In this document: positions 50,465-59,220 of the stretch, in pieces
How positions within the stretch are numbered: the first letter of the stretch is position 1
Layout of the letters: each line of letters starts with the position of its first letter
Origin: Anaerolineae bacterium
GTDB lineage: Bacteria; Chloroflexota; Anaerolineae; Promineifilales; Promineifilaceae
Reading direction: 5' to 3'
Assembly: GCA_020848035.1 (NCBI GenBank)
Contig: JADLAX010000082.1
Span: forward strand, 117,316 to 181,315
Length of the DNA: 64,000 nt
Position numbers and translations under genes: made by a program
The notes under the pieces: model-generated
Told to the model about the DNA's origin: nothing
The model's database searches: none
What the model saw: the letters and a program-made list of their open reading frames with translations, nothing else

Positions 50465-51778
50465 CTATAGCATGGTCTTGGCTTTTAGTTCCAAATAGCG
50501 ATTGATGACGGCGATGGAGAGCTGGTTGGCGGGCACATCGAGGGTGAGGACGCCCTGCTGGCGCAGGCGATCCAGGGTGATCTGGCGCTGGTCCAGCAGT
50601 TGGGCAGCGGCCATGCGCTGGTACGCCGTCTGCGAATCTTCGGGCCGCTGCTGGGCCGCCTGCACCACGTCCGGGTCGCTGATGGTGACCACCAGCGGTA
50701 GGCTGCGCCGCGCCAGCAGCGAGACGTGCTTCACCAGCCCTTCCAGGCTGATGCCGTGGGTTAAATCGGTAAAGATGACCACCAGCGACCGCTTGCGCTG
50801 CTTGGCAGCCAGGTAGCTGAGGGCACGGCCGTAATCAGACTCCACCGGCTGGGCTTCAACGGCGTAGAGCAGCTCCAACATGCGGTAAAACTGGCCGCGC
50901 CCCTGCCGGGGCGACAGGTAATGCTGCACGTCGTTGGCAAAGCTCATCATGCCCACCTTGTCCCCTTTGCCGGTGGCCACGTAGCCCAGCAGCAGCACGG
51001 CGTTGACCACGTAATCCAGCTTGGCCATTTGGGCGACGGGGCTTTGCATCATGCGGCCCACATCGAGCAGGGCGATGACGTTTTGGCTGCGCTCGGTCTG
51101 GTATTCCACGGTGACGGGGCGGTGGCGGCGGGCGGTGGCTTTCCAATCGATGCGGCGGTATTCGTCGTCGGGCAAATATTCGCGCAGGCGCTCAAATTCG
51201 GTGCCCTCGCCGAACTGGCGGGTGTTGCGCAGGCCAATCTCTTGCAGCCGATTTTTGCGCAGCAGCAGATCGTAGCGGCGCACGTCCAGCAGGTTGGGGT
51301 ACACCTTGACCGGCTCGGTGAGCGGCAGTTTGCCCTGGCGTATGGCCAACCCCAGCGGCCCCAGCCAGCGCAGGTTCAGGTTGCCAAACTGGTAGTCACC
51401 CCGGCGCAGCGGATGCACGGTGTAGGCAGCTTCCCAGGTGCGGCGCGGCCCCACTTCGCCCGTGAGCAGTCGGGTGGAGACGTTGAAGGCGTCCGGTGGT
51501 TCATCGCGCAGCCAGATGGTGGTGGGGCGATTGCCCCGGTTGCGCACGCTGATTTTGATGGGATTATCGGCTCCCAGGCTGAGCTTTTGGTCGTGTTCGC
51601 GCTTGATGTCGAATCGCTTTTCGATCGGTTCGGCGGAACGCCAGTCGAACCAGAGCAGGCCGCCCACCAGCAGCAGGTAGCCCAGCGCCACCCATTGCAG
51701 CGCGGGCAGCCAGGTGCCTGCCGCCATGATGGGCGCGGCCAGGAGCAAAATGAGGATGCCTCGGTTAGTTGGCTGCAT
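50465..51778 (-). CDS. DUF58 domain protein
   Basis: 437 residues. Two N-terminal membrane helices (about 6-45) precede a beta-rich region, and then the DUF58 block FGEGTEFERLREYLPDDEYR plus RIDWKATARRHRPVTVEYQT. A vWA-like C-terminal fold follows (VIALLDVGRMM in place of the DxSxS metal site, VVIFTDLTHG). In MoxR clusters DUF58 proteins are the usual partners of the MoxR ATPase, perhaps in metal insertion or protein maturation. Start ATG 51778 lies next to a CACAGAG-type repeat that forms its leader, with no obvious ribosome-binding site. Confidence 0.88.
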   Translation of the reverse strand: MQPTNRGILILLLAAPIMAAGTWLPALQWVALGYLLLVGGLLWFDWRSAEPIEKRFDIKREHDQKLSLGADNPIKISVRNRGNRPTTIWLRDEPPDAFNVSTRLLTGEVGPRRTWEAAYTVHPLRRGDYQFGNLNLRWLGPLGLAIRQGKLPLTEPVKVYPNLLDVRRYDLLLRKNRLQEIGLRNTRQFGEGTEFERLREYLPDDEYRRIDWKATARRHRPVTVEYQTERSQNVIALLDVGRMMQSPVAQMAKLDYVVNAVLLLGYVATGKGDKVGMMSFANDVQHYLSPRQGRGQFYRMLELLYAVEAQPVESDYGRALSYLAAKQRKRSLVVIFTDLTHGISLEGLVKHVSLLARRSLPLVVTISDPDVVQAAQQRPEDSQTAYQRMAAAQLLDQRQITLDRLRQQGVLTLDVPANQLSIAVINRYLELKAKTML

Positions 51779-51783
51779 ATTAT

Positions 51784-51817
51784 TTTTTGCCACAGAGGGC
51801 ACAGAGGAACAAGAGGT
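51784..51817. repeat. Left inverted repeat (CACAGAG family) flanking the SUKH gene
   Basis: 34 bp beginning TTTTGCCACAGAG and ending AAGAGGTT. It matches the reverse complement of 52306-52339 at 31 of 34 positions. Confidence 0.88.
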
Positions 51818-51906
51818 TTGATGCTTTTGCTGTGGCCGGCGTCCTCGCCGTGCCATCAACGGGCACGGTCAGGAGACCGGCCCGAGCGCACAGACCTAAA
51901 AAATTT

Positions 51907-52305
51907 TTATTTTTCAAAAATTTTGCCGATTGCATCTTCAAACTCTCCAAAATCTTTCGCAATCACTTCTACACTTTGTATGCCTGCAACGGCATCGATC
52001 ATGACTATTTCCATGGAACCGGTAGAAGATTTATGCATGGCAATAGTTTCCACACCACCATTCGAGGCAAAGAAAAAATAGTCAGGAAATTCCCTCAAAT
52101 GGGATTCTGAATTGTAATATTCTAAAACTTCATTGACGCTCCAGAGTTGGAGCCACATTGGTGACAAAGCCAGTTCTCCTTCGCCTCCGTTAAAGCGCTT
52201 AAGCATAATCAGATAAGATTGTGGCAAATCAAAATCTACAAGTTGTGTTAATTTTTCGATGTCGCGATCAGTTGCCGGTGATTGAGGATTCCAATATTTA
52301 GTCAT
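51907..52305 (-). CDS. SMI1/KNR4 (SUKH) domain protein, immunity-like
   Basis: 132 residues with the SUKH core: FDLPQSYLIMLKRFNGGEGE near the N-terminus, then WLQLWSVNEVLEYYN and FFFASNGGVETIAMH. In bacteria SUKH proteins are frequently immunity proteins against contact-dependent or polymorphic toxins, but no toxin gene is nearby. The gene is AT-rich, lacks the ACGGCCGT motif and is enclosed by 34-bp inverted repeats. The right repeat supplies its ribosome-binding-site-like AGAGG just before ATG 52305. This looks like a small acquired cassette. Confidence 0.82.
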   Translation of the reverse strand: MTKYWNPQSPATDRDIEKLTQLVDFDLPQSYLIMLKRFNGGEGELALSPMWLQLWSVNEVLEYYNSESHLREFPDYFFFASNGGVETIAMHKSSTGSMEIVMIDAVAGIQSVEVIAKDFGEFEDAIGKIFEK

Positions 52306-52339
52306 AACCTCTTTTTCCTCTGTGTTCTCTGTGGCAAAA
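52306..52339. repeat. Right inverted repeat (CACAGAG family) flanking the SUKH gene
   Basis: Reverse-complement partner of 51784-51817 (31/34). It touches the SUKH start codon on one side and the P450 stop region on the other. Confidence 0.88.
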
Positions 52340-53701
52340 TTATCTCCTTTGTAGGGTCATCATCAGGCCGTGCCGGGGGCGGATGGTGACGAGTGGGTCG
52401 GCGATGACGGGGTGGTTGGGCAGCAGCTGGAGCCGGTATTTTTGCAAGACGGCCGTTACCACCAACCCCATCTCCACTTTGGCAAACTGATCGCCAATGC
52501 ACAGCCGTGCCCCGCCGCCGAAGGGAAAATAGGCGTAGCGCGGACGGGTTTGCTCCGCTTCGGGCGTGAAATGGTTCGGGTCGAATTGATCCGGATTTGC
52601 CCAGAAGGCCGGATGCCGCTGGAGGGTGTACGGACTCATGATGATGAGTGCATTGGCCGGAATCTGTGCCCCGCCCAGCGTGTCGGCGGCGATGGCTCGG
52701 CGGGTGATGACCCAGGCGGGCGGGTAGAGCCGCAGCGCCTCGGCAATGACGCGCTGGACAGTGGGTAAGTTGGGCAAATCGTCGGTGGTGGGCAGACGGC
52801 CGTTTACCACCCCATCAATCTCCGCCACCAATTCTGCTGCCACACACGGGTTTTGCGACAGCAGGTAAAAGAGCCAGGTGAGGCCAGAAGCGGCCGTTTC
52901 GTGGCCCGCTACCAGCAAAGTGATCACCTCGTCGCGCAGCTCGTCGCGGCTCATGCGTTCGTTCGTTTCGCGGTCAACGGCCGTCAGCATCTGGCTCAAA
53001 ATGGTGTCCGGGTTGGCCTGGCCCTGCTCATGGTCGTGGATCGCTTTGTCGATAAGATCGTCCAGCAGATGCAGCCCGTCGCGGACGCGGCGGTTGCGCG
53101 GCGTGGGCACCATCAGCGGCAGGGCCACCAACTGCTGCGAGCGGTAAACGACGTAATCGAGCATCGTCAGGACGGCGTGGGTGAGCTGGCCCGCGTCGGC
53201 CTGCAAATCCAGCCCCAGCAGTGCCTCGCCCACCACGTTGAGGGTGACGGCCATCATCTCCTCGTCGATGTCTAGCGGCTGGCCCGATTGGGCCGCTTTG
53301 TCCCAGCCCGCCAGCATATTTTGCGTGGCTTTCATCATCATCTGCCCCCAGCCCAGCACCTTTTGCCGGTGAAAGGCGGGTTGGATCATGCGCCGCTGCC
53401 TGCGCCAGAAACGGCCGTCGCTGGTCAACAGCCCGCGCCCGGTGATTTTGGCCAGGGTGTTGTACTGCACCGTGTTTTTGCTGTAGTTGCGCTGGTTGGT
53501 CACCAGGATGTGCTCGATGAGATCGGGGTGATTGAGCTGAAACACTTCCCACAGCCCCAGCGGGTAATGAATAAAATCGCCATGCTCGGCGGCATTGCGC
53601 TGCAAAAAGGCCAGCGGATTGCCCTGAATTTCGGGAATGCGCCGGGGGGAGAGGTTGACTGCTTTGAGGGTTGGTGGATGGGAAACGGCCGTGTCTATCA
53701 T
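52340..53701 (-). CDS. Cytochrome P450
   Basis: Heme-thiolate monooxygenase of 453 residues from ATG 53701. I-helix oxygen-binding motif VAGHETAASGLTWLFYLL, K-helix ExxR in VIAEALRLYPPAW, the PERF-like region FDPNHF and the heme-ligand loop FPFGGGARLCIGDQFA (Cys near 400) are all intact. The N-terminus has no membrane anchor. Overall the sequence resembles bacterial fatty-acid or terpenoid hydroxylases of the CYP4/CYP102-like type. No ferredoxin or reductase gene is adjacent. It sits within the MoxR-DUF58 cluster between two repeat elements, so it is probably an insertion and not functionally tied to that cluster. Confidence 0.92.
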   Translation of the reverse strand: MIDTAVSHPPTLKAVNLSPRRIPEIQGNPLAFLQRNAAEHGDFIHYPLGLWEVFQLNHPDLIEHILVTNQRNYSKNTVQYNTLAKITGRGLLTSDGRFWRRQRRMIQPAFHRQKVLGWGQMMMKATQNMLAGWDKAAQSGQPLDIDEEMMAVTLNVVGEALLGLDLQADAGQLTHAVLTMLDYVVYRSQQLVALPLMVPTPRNRRVRDGLHLLDDLIDKAIHDHEQGQANPDTILSQMLTAVDRETNERMSRDELRDEVITLLVAGHETAASGLTWLFYLLSQNPCVAAELVAEIDGVVNGRLPTTDDLPNLPTVQRVIAEALRLYPPAWVITRRAIAADTLGGAQIPANALIIMSPYTLQRHPAFWANPDQFDPNHFTPEAEQTRPRYAYFPFGGGARLCIGDQFAKVEMGLVVTAVLQKYRLQLLPNHPVIADPLVTIRPRHGLMMTLQRR

Positions 53702-53703
53702 AA

Positions 53704-53773
53704 TGGAGATTGGAGACTGGAGATTAGAGATTGGCGATCTGGTTAATCTCCAATCTCTAATCTCCAATCTCCC
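53704..53773. repeat. GGAGATT-family repeat, copy 2
   Basis: GGAGATT 7-mers on one side and AATCTCC 7-mers on the other form a long hairpin between the MoxR and P450 genes. It matches the family at 39919-39980. Confidence 0.82.
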
Positions 53774-53775
53774 CT

Positions 53776-54732
<957 letters not shown>

Positions 54733-54748
54733 TTTTTCTTCCTTTGTT

Positions 54749-54852
54749 GCTCGTTCCCACGCAGAGCGTGGGAATGAGGGTCAGGACGCTCCGCGTCCCG
54801 TGCGACGCAGAGCGTCGCGAACTGCATTCCACGCGGAGCGTGGAACGAGAGC
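54749..54852. repeat. TTCCCACGC/GCGTGGGAA hairpin cluster
   Basis: CGTTCCCACGC pairs with GCGTGGGAATG at 54751-54776, and CATTCCACGC with GCGTGGAACG at 54825-54848. A GACGC...GCGTC hairpin lies between. Elements of this type are widespread in bacteria (from memory). Confidence 0.8.
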
Positions 54853-54870
54853 TAATGACATTTGAACGAG

Positions 54871-54910
54871 GCCTGAGCCTGTCGAAGGCCGGCCTTCGAC
54901 AGGCTCAGGC
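54871..54910. repeat. Perfect 40-nt palindrome (TCGACAGGCTCAGG family)
   Basis: GCCTGAGCCTGTCGAAGGCC (54871-54890) is immediately followed by its exact reverse complement (54891-54910). It lies between the DUF4350 and MoxR genes. Confidence 0.93.
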
Positions 54911-54927
54911 CCCGTTGGTCATGTAAA

Positions 54928-56082
54928 TTATTTTTCACCGAACGAAGTCGCTTCGCGGACGATTTGCACCATTTCGCTCTCGCTGACGTTGGTTTGGGAG
55001 AGCTTGCGCAGCGTCTGGCGCAGGGCGTCGGTGTCTAGATTAGGCTGGTAGCTGGCCAGCTGGTTGATAAACTCCTCGTCGGGCAGGCTGGGATTGAGGC
55101 GGTAGCGGGCGCCCAAATCGCGCTTGAGCCGGTCGTGGTAATGGTGGAGAACGGCCGTTCGGTGCCCCGCCCGCCGGCTTAAATTGGCAATGCCGGTAAT
55201 GTACTCCAGCGGGGCGCGGCGCACCACGTCTTTGCGCAGCGGCACCGGCCGGCCAAAATGCCGCCCGCGCAGCACCAGCCCAATAAAAATAATGGTCAGC
55301 ACCAGCAGCAGGGCGCGGCCCACCGGGGTGCGCTGCAGCCAGTTGCTCGACGTGAGCGCCCCGTCTACCTCCGGGCGAATGCCGTGGTGCCATTCGTTGA
55401 ACCAGATGCTCCGCCCGTCTGGCGCGGCGTTGAGCAGATTCAGGACCAGCTCAGGATTGCCCACAGTTTGCAGCCCTTCGTTGCTAAATGGCCCGGTGAC
55501 GGTGGTGAGAATGACACGGCCGTTTCCCTCAGCAAAGGCAATCGCGGTGGGGTATCCGGTCCGATTGGCCAGCAGTGTCACAAAATCGTTGCGTTCGGGG
55601 CGCAAAAAGAAGCTGCTTTCGGCGCTGAGGCTGCCGAGCGGCGGGGTTTGCAGCAGGGGGGTCTGGTTGGTTACGGCCGCTTCCGAAGACGGCGCCAGGC
55701 CAAACTTCACGTCCAGCTGCTCCGCCAGCTCAATGGTGACGCTGTCGGTGCCCGCCAGCAGCAGCGTGCCACCTTCCTCTACCCAGCTGTGCAGCAGCTC
55801 CCATTCACCCGGCGTAAAGGCGACCGTTGGCTCCAGCACCAGGGCCAGATCGATTCCGCTGGGCACACCAAACGCGGTGCCAACCGAGTCGGTCAGCTTA
55901 ACCTGCTGCGATTCCAGGTAAAGCCAGAGCGCCCGGCTGCCCTGCGGCTGGGTGGAGTAGGACGCCAGCGGCGGGTCTTGCAGGCTGGCCTGGGCTTGCT
56001 GGACGACGGAAACGGCCGTAACCACCGTCAGCAGCAGGAAGAGGAGCAGGGCCAGCCACGCGTCGCGACTCAGGCGTTTCAT
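54928..56082 (-). CDS. DUF4350 domain membrane protein
   Basis: 384 residues. A membrane helix lies at about 10-30, then a glutamine-amidotransferase-like DUF4350 domain (STQPQGSRALWLYLESQQ; LHSWVEEGGTLLLAG), and a second helix near 265-285. After that comes a cytoplasmic tail with HFGRPVPLRKDVVRRAPLEY, a block conserved in these cluster proteins. Its start overlaps the stop of the DUF4129 gene by four bases. It is a standard member of the MoxR-DUF58 cluster; biochemical role unknown. Confidence 0.85.
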   Translation of the reverse strand: MKRLSRDAWLALLLFLLLTVVTAVSVVQQAQASLQDPPLASYSTQPQGSRALWLYLESQQVKLTDSVGTAFGVPSGIDLALVLEPTVAFTPGEWELLHSWVEEGGTLLLAGTDSVTIELAEQLDVKFGLAPSSEAAVTNQTPLLQTPPLGSLSAESSFFLRPERNDFVTLLANRTGYPTAIAFAEGNGRVILTTVTGPFSNEGLQTVGNPELVLNLLNAAPDGRSIWFNEWHHGIRPEVDGALTSSNWLQRTPVGRALLLVLTIIFIGLVLRGRHFGRPVPLRKDVVRRAPLEYITGIANLSRRAGHRTAVLHHYHDRLKRDLGARYRLNPSLPDEEFINQLASYQPNLDTDALRQTLRKLSQTNVSESEMVQIVREATSFGEK

Positions 56083-57056
56083 CGCGCCTCCTTTTGCTGG
56101 CGCAGCGTTTCCACACGCCGGGCGTAGGCTTCATACTCGCTGGCGCTGAGCGTCTGGAAGCCGTACCAGACCCGGTCGAACACGTCGATCACCTCGCGCA
56201 AGATGGCCGCCAGCTCGGGGCGATGGGCCACGGTGCGCAAATATTCGCGGTTGGTCAGCGAGCGGTCGTAGCGCAGCAGGCCGCGTTCTTCCAGCAGCAG
56301 CAGGGCGGAGAGGTAAAGGTAGCGAACGGCCGTGCGATAATCCCCCCCGGTCGACAGTTCCTGGGCGCGCTGCAGCGCCTGTTCGGCCGTCAGCGGCTGG
56401 CCGCCCAGCTCATCGTCGGCGTGCAGGGCGGCATCGGCGCTGAAGCCGGTGATGAGGTCACGCAGGGCGTAAAGCAGCACGGCCACCACCAGCACGGCGG
56501 CCAGGATGGCCAGCAGGTTGCCCACCGGCAGGCGGACAGTGCTGTCATTGGGGAAAAGACGCAGGAAAAAGTCCTCAACCGCCTGGCGAATGTCCTGCCA
56601 CAGCCGCTGCAAAAAGTTTGGTTCGTCCACCGTGTATTGGAATTCCGGCTGGCTTAAAATGTCGTTCAGCGCTGTTTCGTCCAGCTCGGGCAGGGTGGGG
56701 GCTGGCCAGCCCTGACGGCTGAGGAGGAGTGTGGTGAACAGCTGGTCTAGCTGGGTGGTGCTCACGGCTTCGTCTTGCAGCTGGCGAATGAAGAAGCTGT
56801 GGTCAATGGGTTGGCGACGGCCGTCATTTAGCTCAATTTCGGTGATGGCGCTGAGGGTGGAAACGGCCGTTTGGCGCACGGCCGCTGCGTCATCCCCGGC
56901 GGCGCGTAAATCATCGCGGATGTGGGTGAGGGTGTCCCAGTAGGCGTCCAGCGTCAGAGAACTGGTTTGGGCCAGGGCGGGCCGTGTGGCCACCAGCAGC
57001 AGCATAACAGCGATCAGGTACGGCTGGAAACGGCCGTTGCTCCCCCACCAGGCCAT
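56079..57056 (-). CDS. DUF4129 domain membrane protein
   Basis: 325 residues: signal-like N-terminal hydrophobic segment (about 12-30), helical extracytoplasmic region, a membrane helix at about 180-200 and a cytoplasmic DUF4129 domain. That domain contains YRTAVRYLYLSALLLLEERG and LTNREYLRTVAHRPELAAIL, its usual C-terminal signature. It overlaps both neighbours by one to four bases, so the four genes 58093-59013, 57056-58096, 56079-57056 and 54928-56082 form one coupled operon read on the minus strand. Function unknown; such domains occur with transglutaminases and MoxR ATPases. Confidence 0.87.
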   Translation of the reverse strand: MAWWGSNGRFQPYLIAVMLLLVATRPALAQTSSLTLDAYWDTLTHIRDDLRAAGDDAAAVRQTAVSTLSAITEIELNDGRRQPIDHSFFIRQLQDEAVSTTQLDQLFTTLLLSRQGWPAPTLPELDETALNDILSQPEFQYTVDEPNFLQRLWQDIRQAVEDFFLRLFPNDSTVRLPVGNLLAILAAVLVVAVLLYALRDLITGFSADAALHADDELGGQPLTAEQALQRAQELSTGGDYRTAVRYLYLSALLLLEERGLLRYDRSLTNREYLRTVAHRPELAAILREVIDVFDRVWYGFQTLSASEYEAYARRVETLRQQKEAR

Positions 57057-58096
57057 TAAAATCCACTAAATCCCAACGCCGCTACCACAAAAATCAGCAG
57101 CAGGGCAATGTACAGCACGGCAATAGCCACCGTGATGAGTGAAAAATAGCCAATTTCTTCCCAGCGGGGCAGGGTGTTTTTTTCCAGCGGTGGCGCAGTC
57201 ACCCGCACGGTTTCCGAATCAACCCGGTCGCTCAGGGCCAGGACGGCCAGATCGAACCCTTCGGTGCGGACGCGAATGTCGAAGTAAAGCAGGGTGACGC
57301 AGGTGAGCTGGAGCGGCAGGTAGATCAGGTTGAGCAGCAGGAGGACCACCTGCTGGATGAGGCTTGTGGTGGTAGTGTTCACGCCGCTGCCCAGGGCACC
57401 TTGCAGGATAAAAATGGACAAAACGCCAGGCCCGGTGACCACCAGCTGGCCAAACAGCCCCAGCAGCAGCATAAAACCAATGAGCCACCAGATGCGCCGC
57501 CGCGCCAGATCCCAGGCGCGTTGAATCGCCTGGCTGGCCGAGCGATGTTCCAGCACAATAACTGGCGCAACAAGGGGCAGGATGACGAGGGAAAAGAAAA
57601 ACAGCATGCCCAGGCCGCTAATCCAGCCGACGCAGGGCACGATCACCCACCAGACCAGCAGGCCCAGGATGACGAGGATGCTGAGAAAGGCGGCGACGAG
57701 CAGGGTCAGGCCATGACGGCCGATTCGTTGGTACGCTTCAAACAGACCAATTTTGTGGCCCAGGTAATTTTCGGCGACGGCTTTGGTGAGGGCGGCGGTG
57801 GCCAGCTGCACCAGCAGCAGGGAGACGAGCTGCCCCAGCCAGAGCAACGGGTTGTTGCCAAAGCCGCTGCTTTGGGCAATTTCCAGCCAAAAGTCGGTGA
57901 GGGACGCCGAGGGGTTAAAGGCCAGGTCTGGGGCCGAAGCCAGCCAGAGCCCGAGCATGTTAACGGCCGTTGCCGGAATCTGCGCCAGGGCGACGATGCC
58001 GACAAAGATGAGAAAGTTGCTGCGGTACAGCCGGATGGCTCGATCCAGCAGTTGGGACATGCTCAGCGGTTGCAAATTATCGGTAAATGCGGTCAT
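57056..58096 (-). CDS. Polytopic membrane protein (GPDPase_memb-like), copy B
   Basis: 346 residues with about six hydrophobic segments. The opening LQPLSMSQLLDRAIRLYRSN and the later EHRSASQAIQRAWDLARRRI are shared in pattern with the preceding gene's product and with 'glycerophosphoryl diester phosphodiesterase membrane domain' proteins. They are membrane scaffolds of uncertain role. Translation is coupled to both flanking genes (four-base overlap upstream, one-base overlap downstream). Probably a paralogue of the 58093-59013 protein. Confidence 0.78.
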   Translation of the reverse strand: MTAFTDNLQPLSMSQLLDRAIRLYRSNFLIFVGIVALAQIPATAVNMLGLWLASAPDLAFNPSASLTDFWLEIAQSSGFGNNPLLWLGQLVSLLLVQLATAALTKAVAENYLGHKIGLFEAYQRIGRHGLTLLVAAFLSILVILGLLVWWVIVPCVGWISGLGMLFFFSLVILPLVAPVIVLEHRSASQAIQRAWDLARRRIWWLIGFMLLLGLFGQLVVTGPGVLSIFILQGALGSGVNTTTTSLIQQVVLLLLNLIYLPLQLTCVTLLYFDIRVRTEGFDLAVLALSDRVDSETVRVTAPPLEKNTLPRWEEIGYFSLITVAIAVLYIALLLIFVVAALGFSGF

Positions 58097-59013
58097 AAGA
58101 TAGTTTTTGTGGTCAGGTCAGCGGTATCGTCGAGAACGGTTTGGTTGGCTGAAGCCAGCACCATCAGGTCAAACCCTTCAAAACGGATGCGCAGGTCAAA
58201 ATACATCAAGGTAATGGCGGCGATGCGGATGGGGAGGAAAACGGCCGTTAATACCAGCGTAGCCGATTGCTGCACGATGCTCTGGACAAGGAGACTTGTT
58301 TCGCCCAAAACGATTCCCAGTACCCCGCCAATCACAGCCGCAGGCCCAAAAATAATCACGAAAGTTAAGACACTCAACAAAATTAGATAGCCAAACACCC
58401 ACCAAAAGCGCAGCTTGCTCAGTGCCCAAGTTCGCGCAACGGCGTCGATGACGCTAGCTCTCTCCAGCACCACAACCGGTGGCAGCAGCGAAAACAGAAT
58501 GCTGGCAATGGCTCCAAGAAAGAAAAAACCAATCAATGCTACCAAAAATCCAAGGCAAGGGATGAGCGCACCCAAAACAATGGGGATGGTCAGGCCAAAA
58601 ATGAGGAATCCGGACAGTATCGAGGCCAGGATGAGGGTAAACCAGGTGTTGCCCATTCGGCTAAAGGCGCTGTCGAAGCTGACCGGTCGTCCCAGGTAGC
58701 TGTCAGCCACGGCCTGGGTCAGCGCGGCTGTGCCTACCTGGCTAATAATAAACGAGGCAAACGCGATGCCAAACGTAATCAACATGGCCGGAAGAAAAAG
58801 TGCGATATTCTCGAATGGATTTTCTGCCACCGGGTCGACCGCAAAATCGTTGGCTAGTAAGGTGGAGCCAATTTGCAAGATTGAAACGGGCAGCTGCATG
58901 ATGATTGCAACTAATATAAAGGTCAAAAAATGCCTGCGAAAAAGCCGAAAGGTTCTGTCTAGCAGTTCGCCAACGGACAACGGCCGTAAATCCAGCAGTG
59001 TAGATGCATTCAT
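58093..59013 (-). CDS. Polytopic membrane protein (GPDPase_memb-like), copy A
   Basis: 306 residues, six hydrophobic segments, opening LRPLSVGELLDRTFRLFRRH and containing LERASVIDAVARTWALSKLR. The order of motifs is the same as in the next gene, so the two are paralogues. The start at 59013 has GGAGG upstream (CGGAGGAATAAATC), making this the first gene of the minus-strand operon. The 5' half is somewhat richer in AT than the rest of the operon. No function can be assigned. Confidence 0.78.
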   Translation of the reverse strand: MNASTLLDLRPLSVGELLDRTFRLFRRHFLTFILVAIIMQLPVSILQIGSTLLANDFAVDPVAENPFENIALFLPAMLITFGIAFASFIISQVGTAALTQAVADSYLGRPVSFDSAFSRMGNTWFTLILASILSGFLIFGLTIPIVLGALIPCLGFLVALIGFFFLGAIASILFSLLPPVVVLERASVIDAVARTWALSKLRFWWVFGYLILLSVLTFVIIFGPAAVIGGVLGIVLGETSLLVQSIVQQSATLVLTAVFLPIRIAAITLMYFDLRIRFEGFDLMVLASANQTVLDDTADLTTKTIL

Positions 59014-59157
59014 GATTTATTCCTCCGGGCTTGTCGCGACGAGAAAGTAAGGATTGGCATGGCGAAAATTATACCCGAAAGAACGGCCGTTCAACAGAAT
59101 GAAAAGTATGGGGGATGGCGCGATTTTTGAGGCAGAGGCGCAAATTTAACGTAGCGA

Positions 59158-59189
59158 GATTGGGCCAATCTTCAAGATCGGCCCAATCT
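59158..59189. repeat. AGATTGGGCC hairpin, copy 2
   Basis: AGATTGGGCCAATCT pairs with AGATCGGCCCAATCT around TTCA-like loop bases. Same family as 49493-49529. The rest of 59014-59220 holds one ACGGCCGT palindrome and no gene. Confidence 0.8.
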
Positions 59190-59220
59190 GTAAACGCCAC
59201 AGTTAATTCTGAACACGCCT

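Noticed and set aside
52340..53701. Secondary-metabolite cluster around the P450
   Set aside because: No biosynthetic, transport or redox-partner genes are adjacent; neighbours belong to the MoxR-type cluster.
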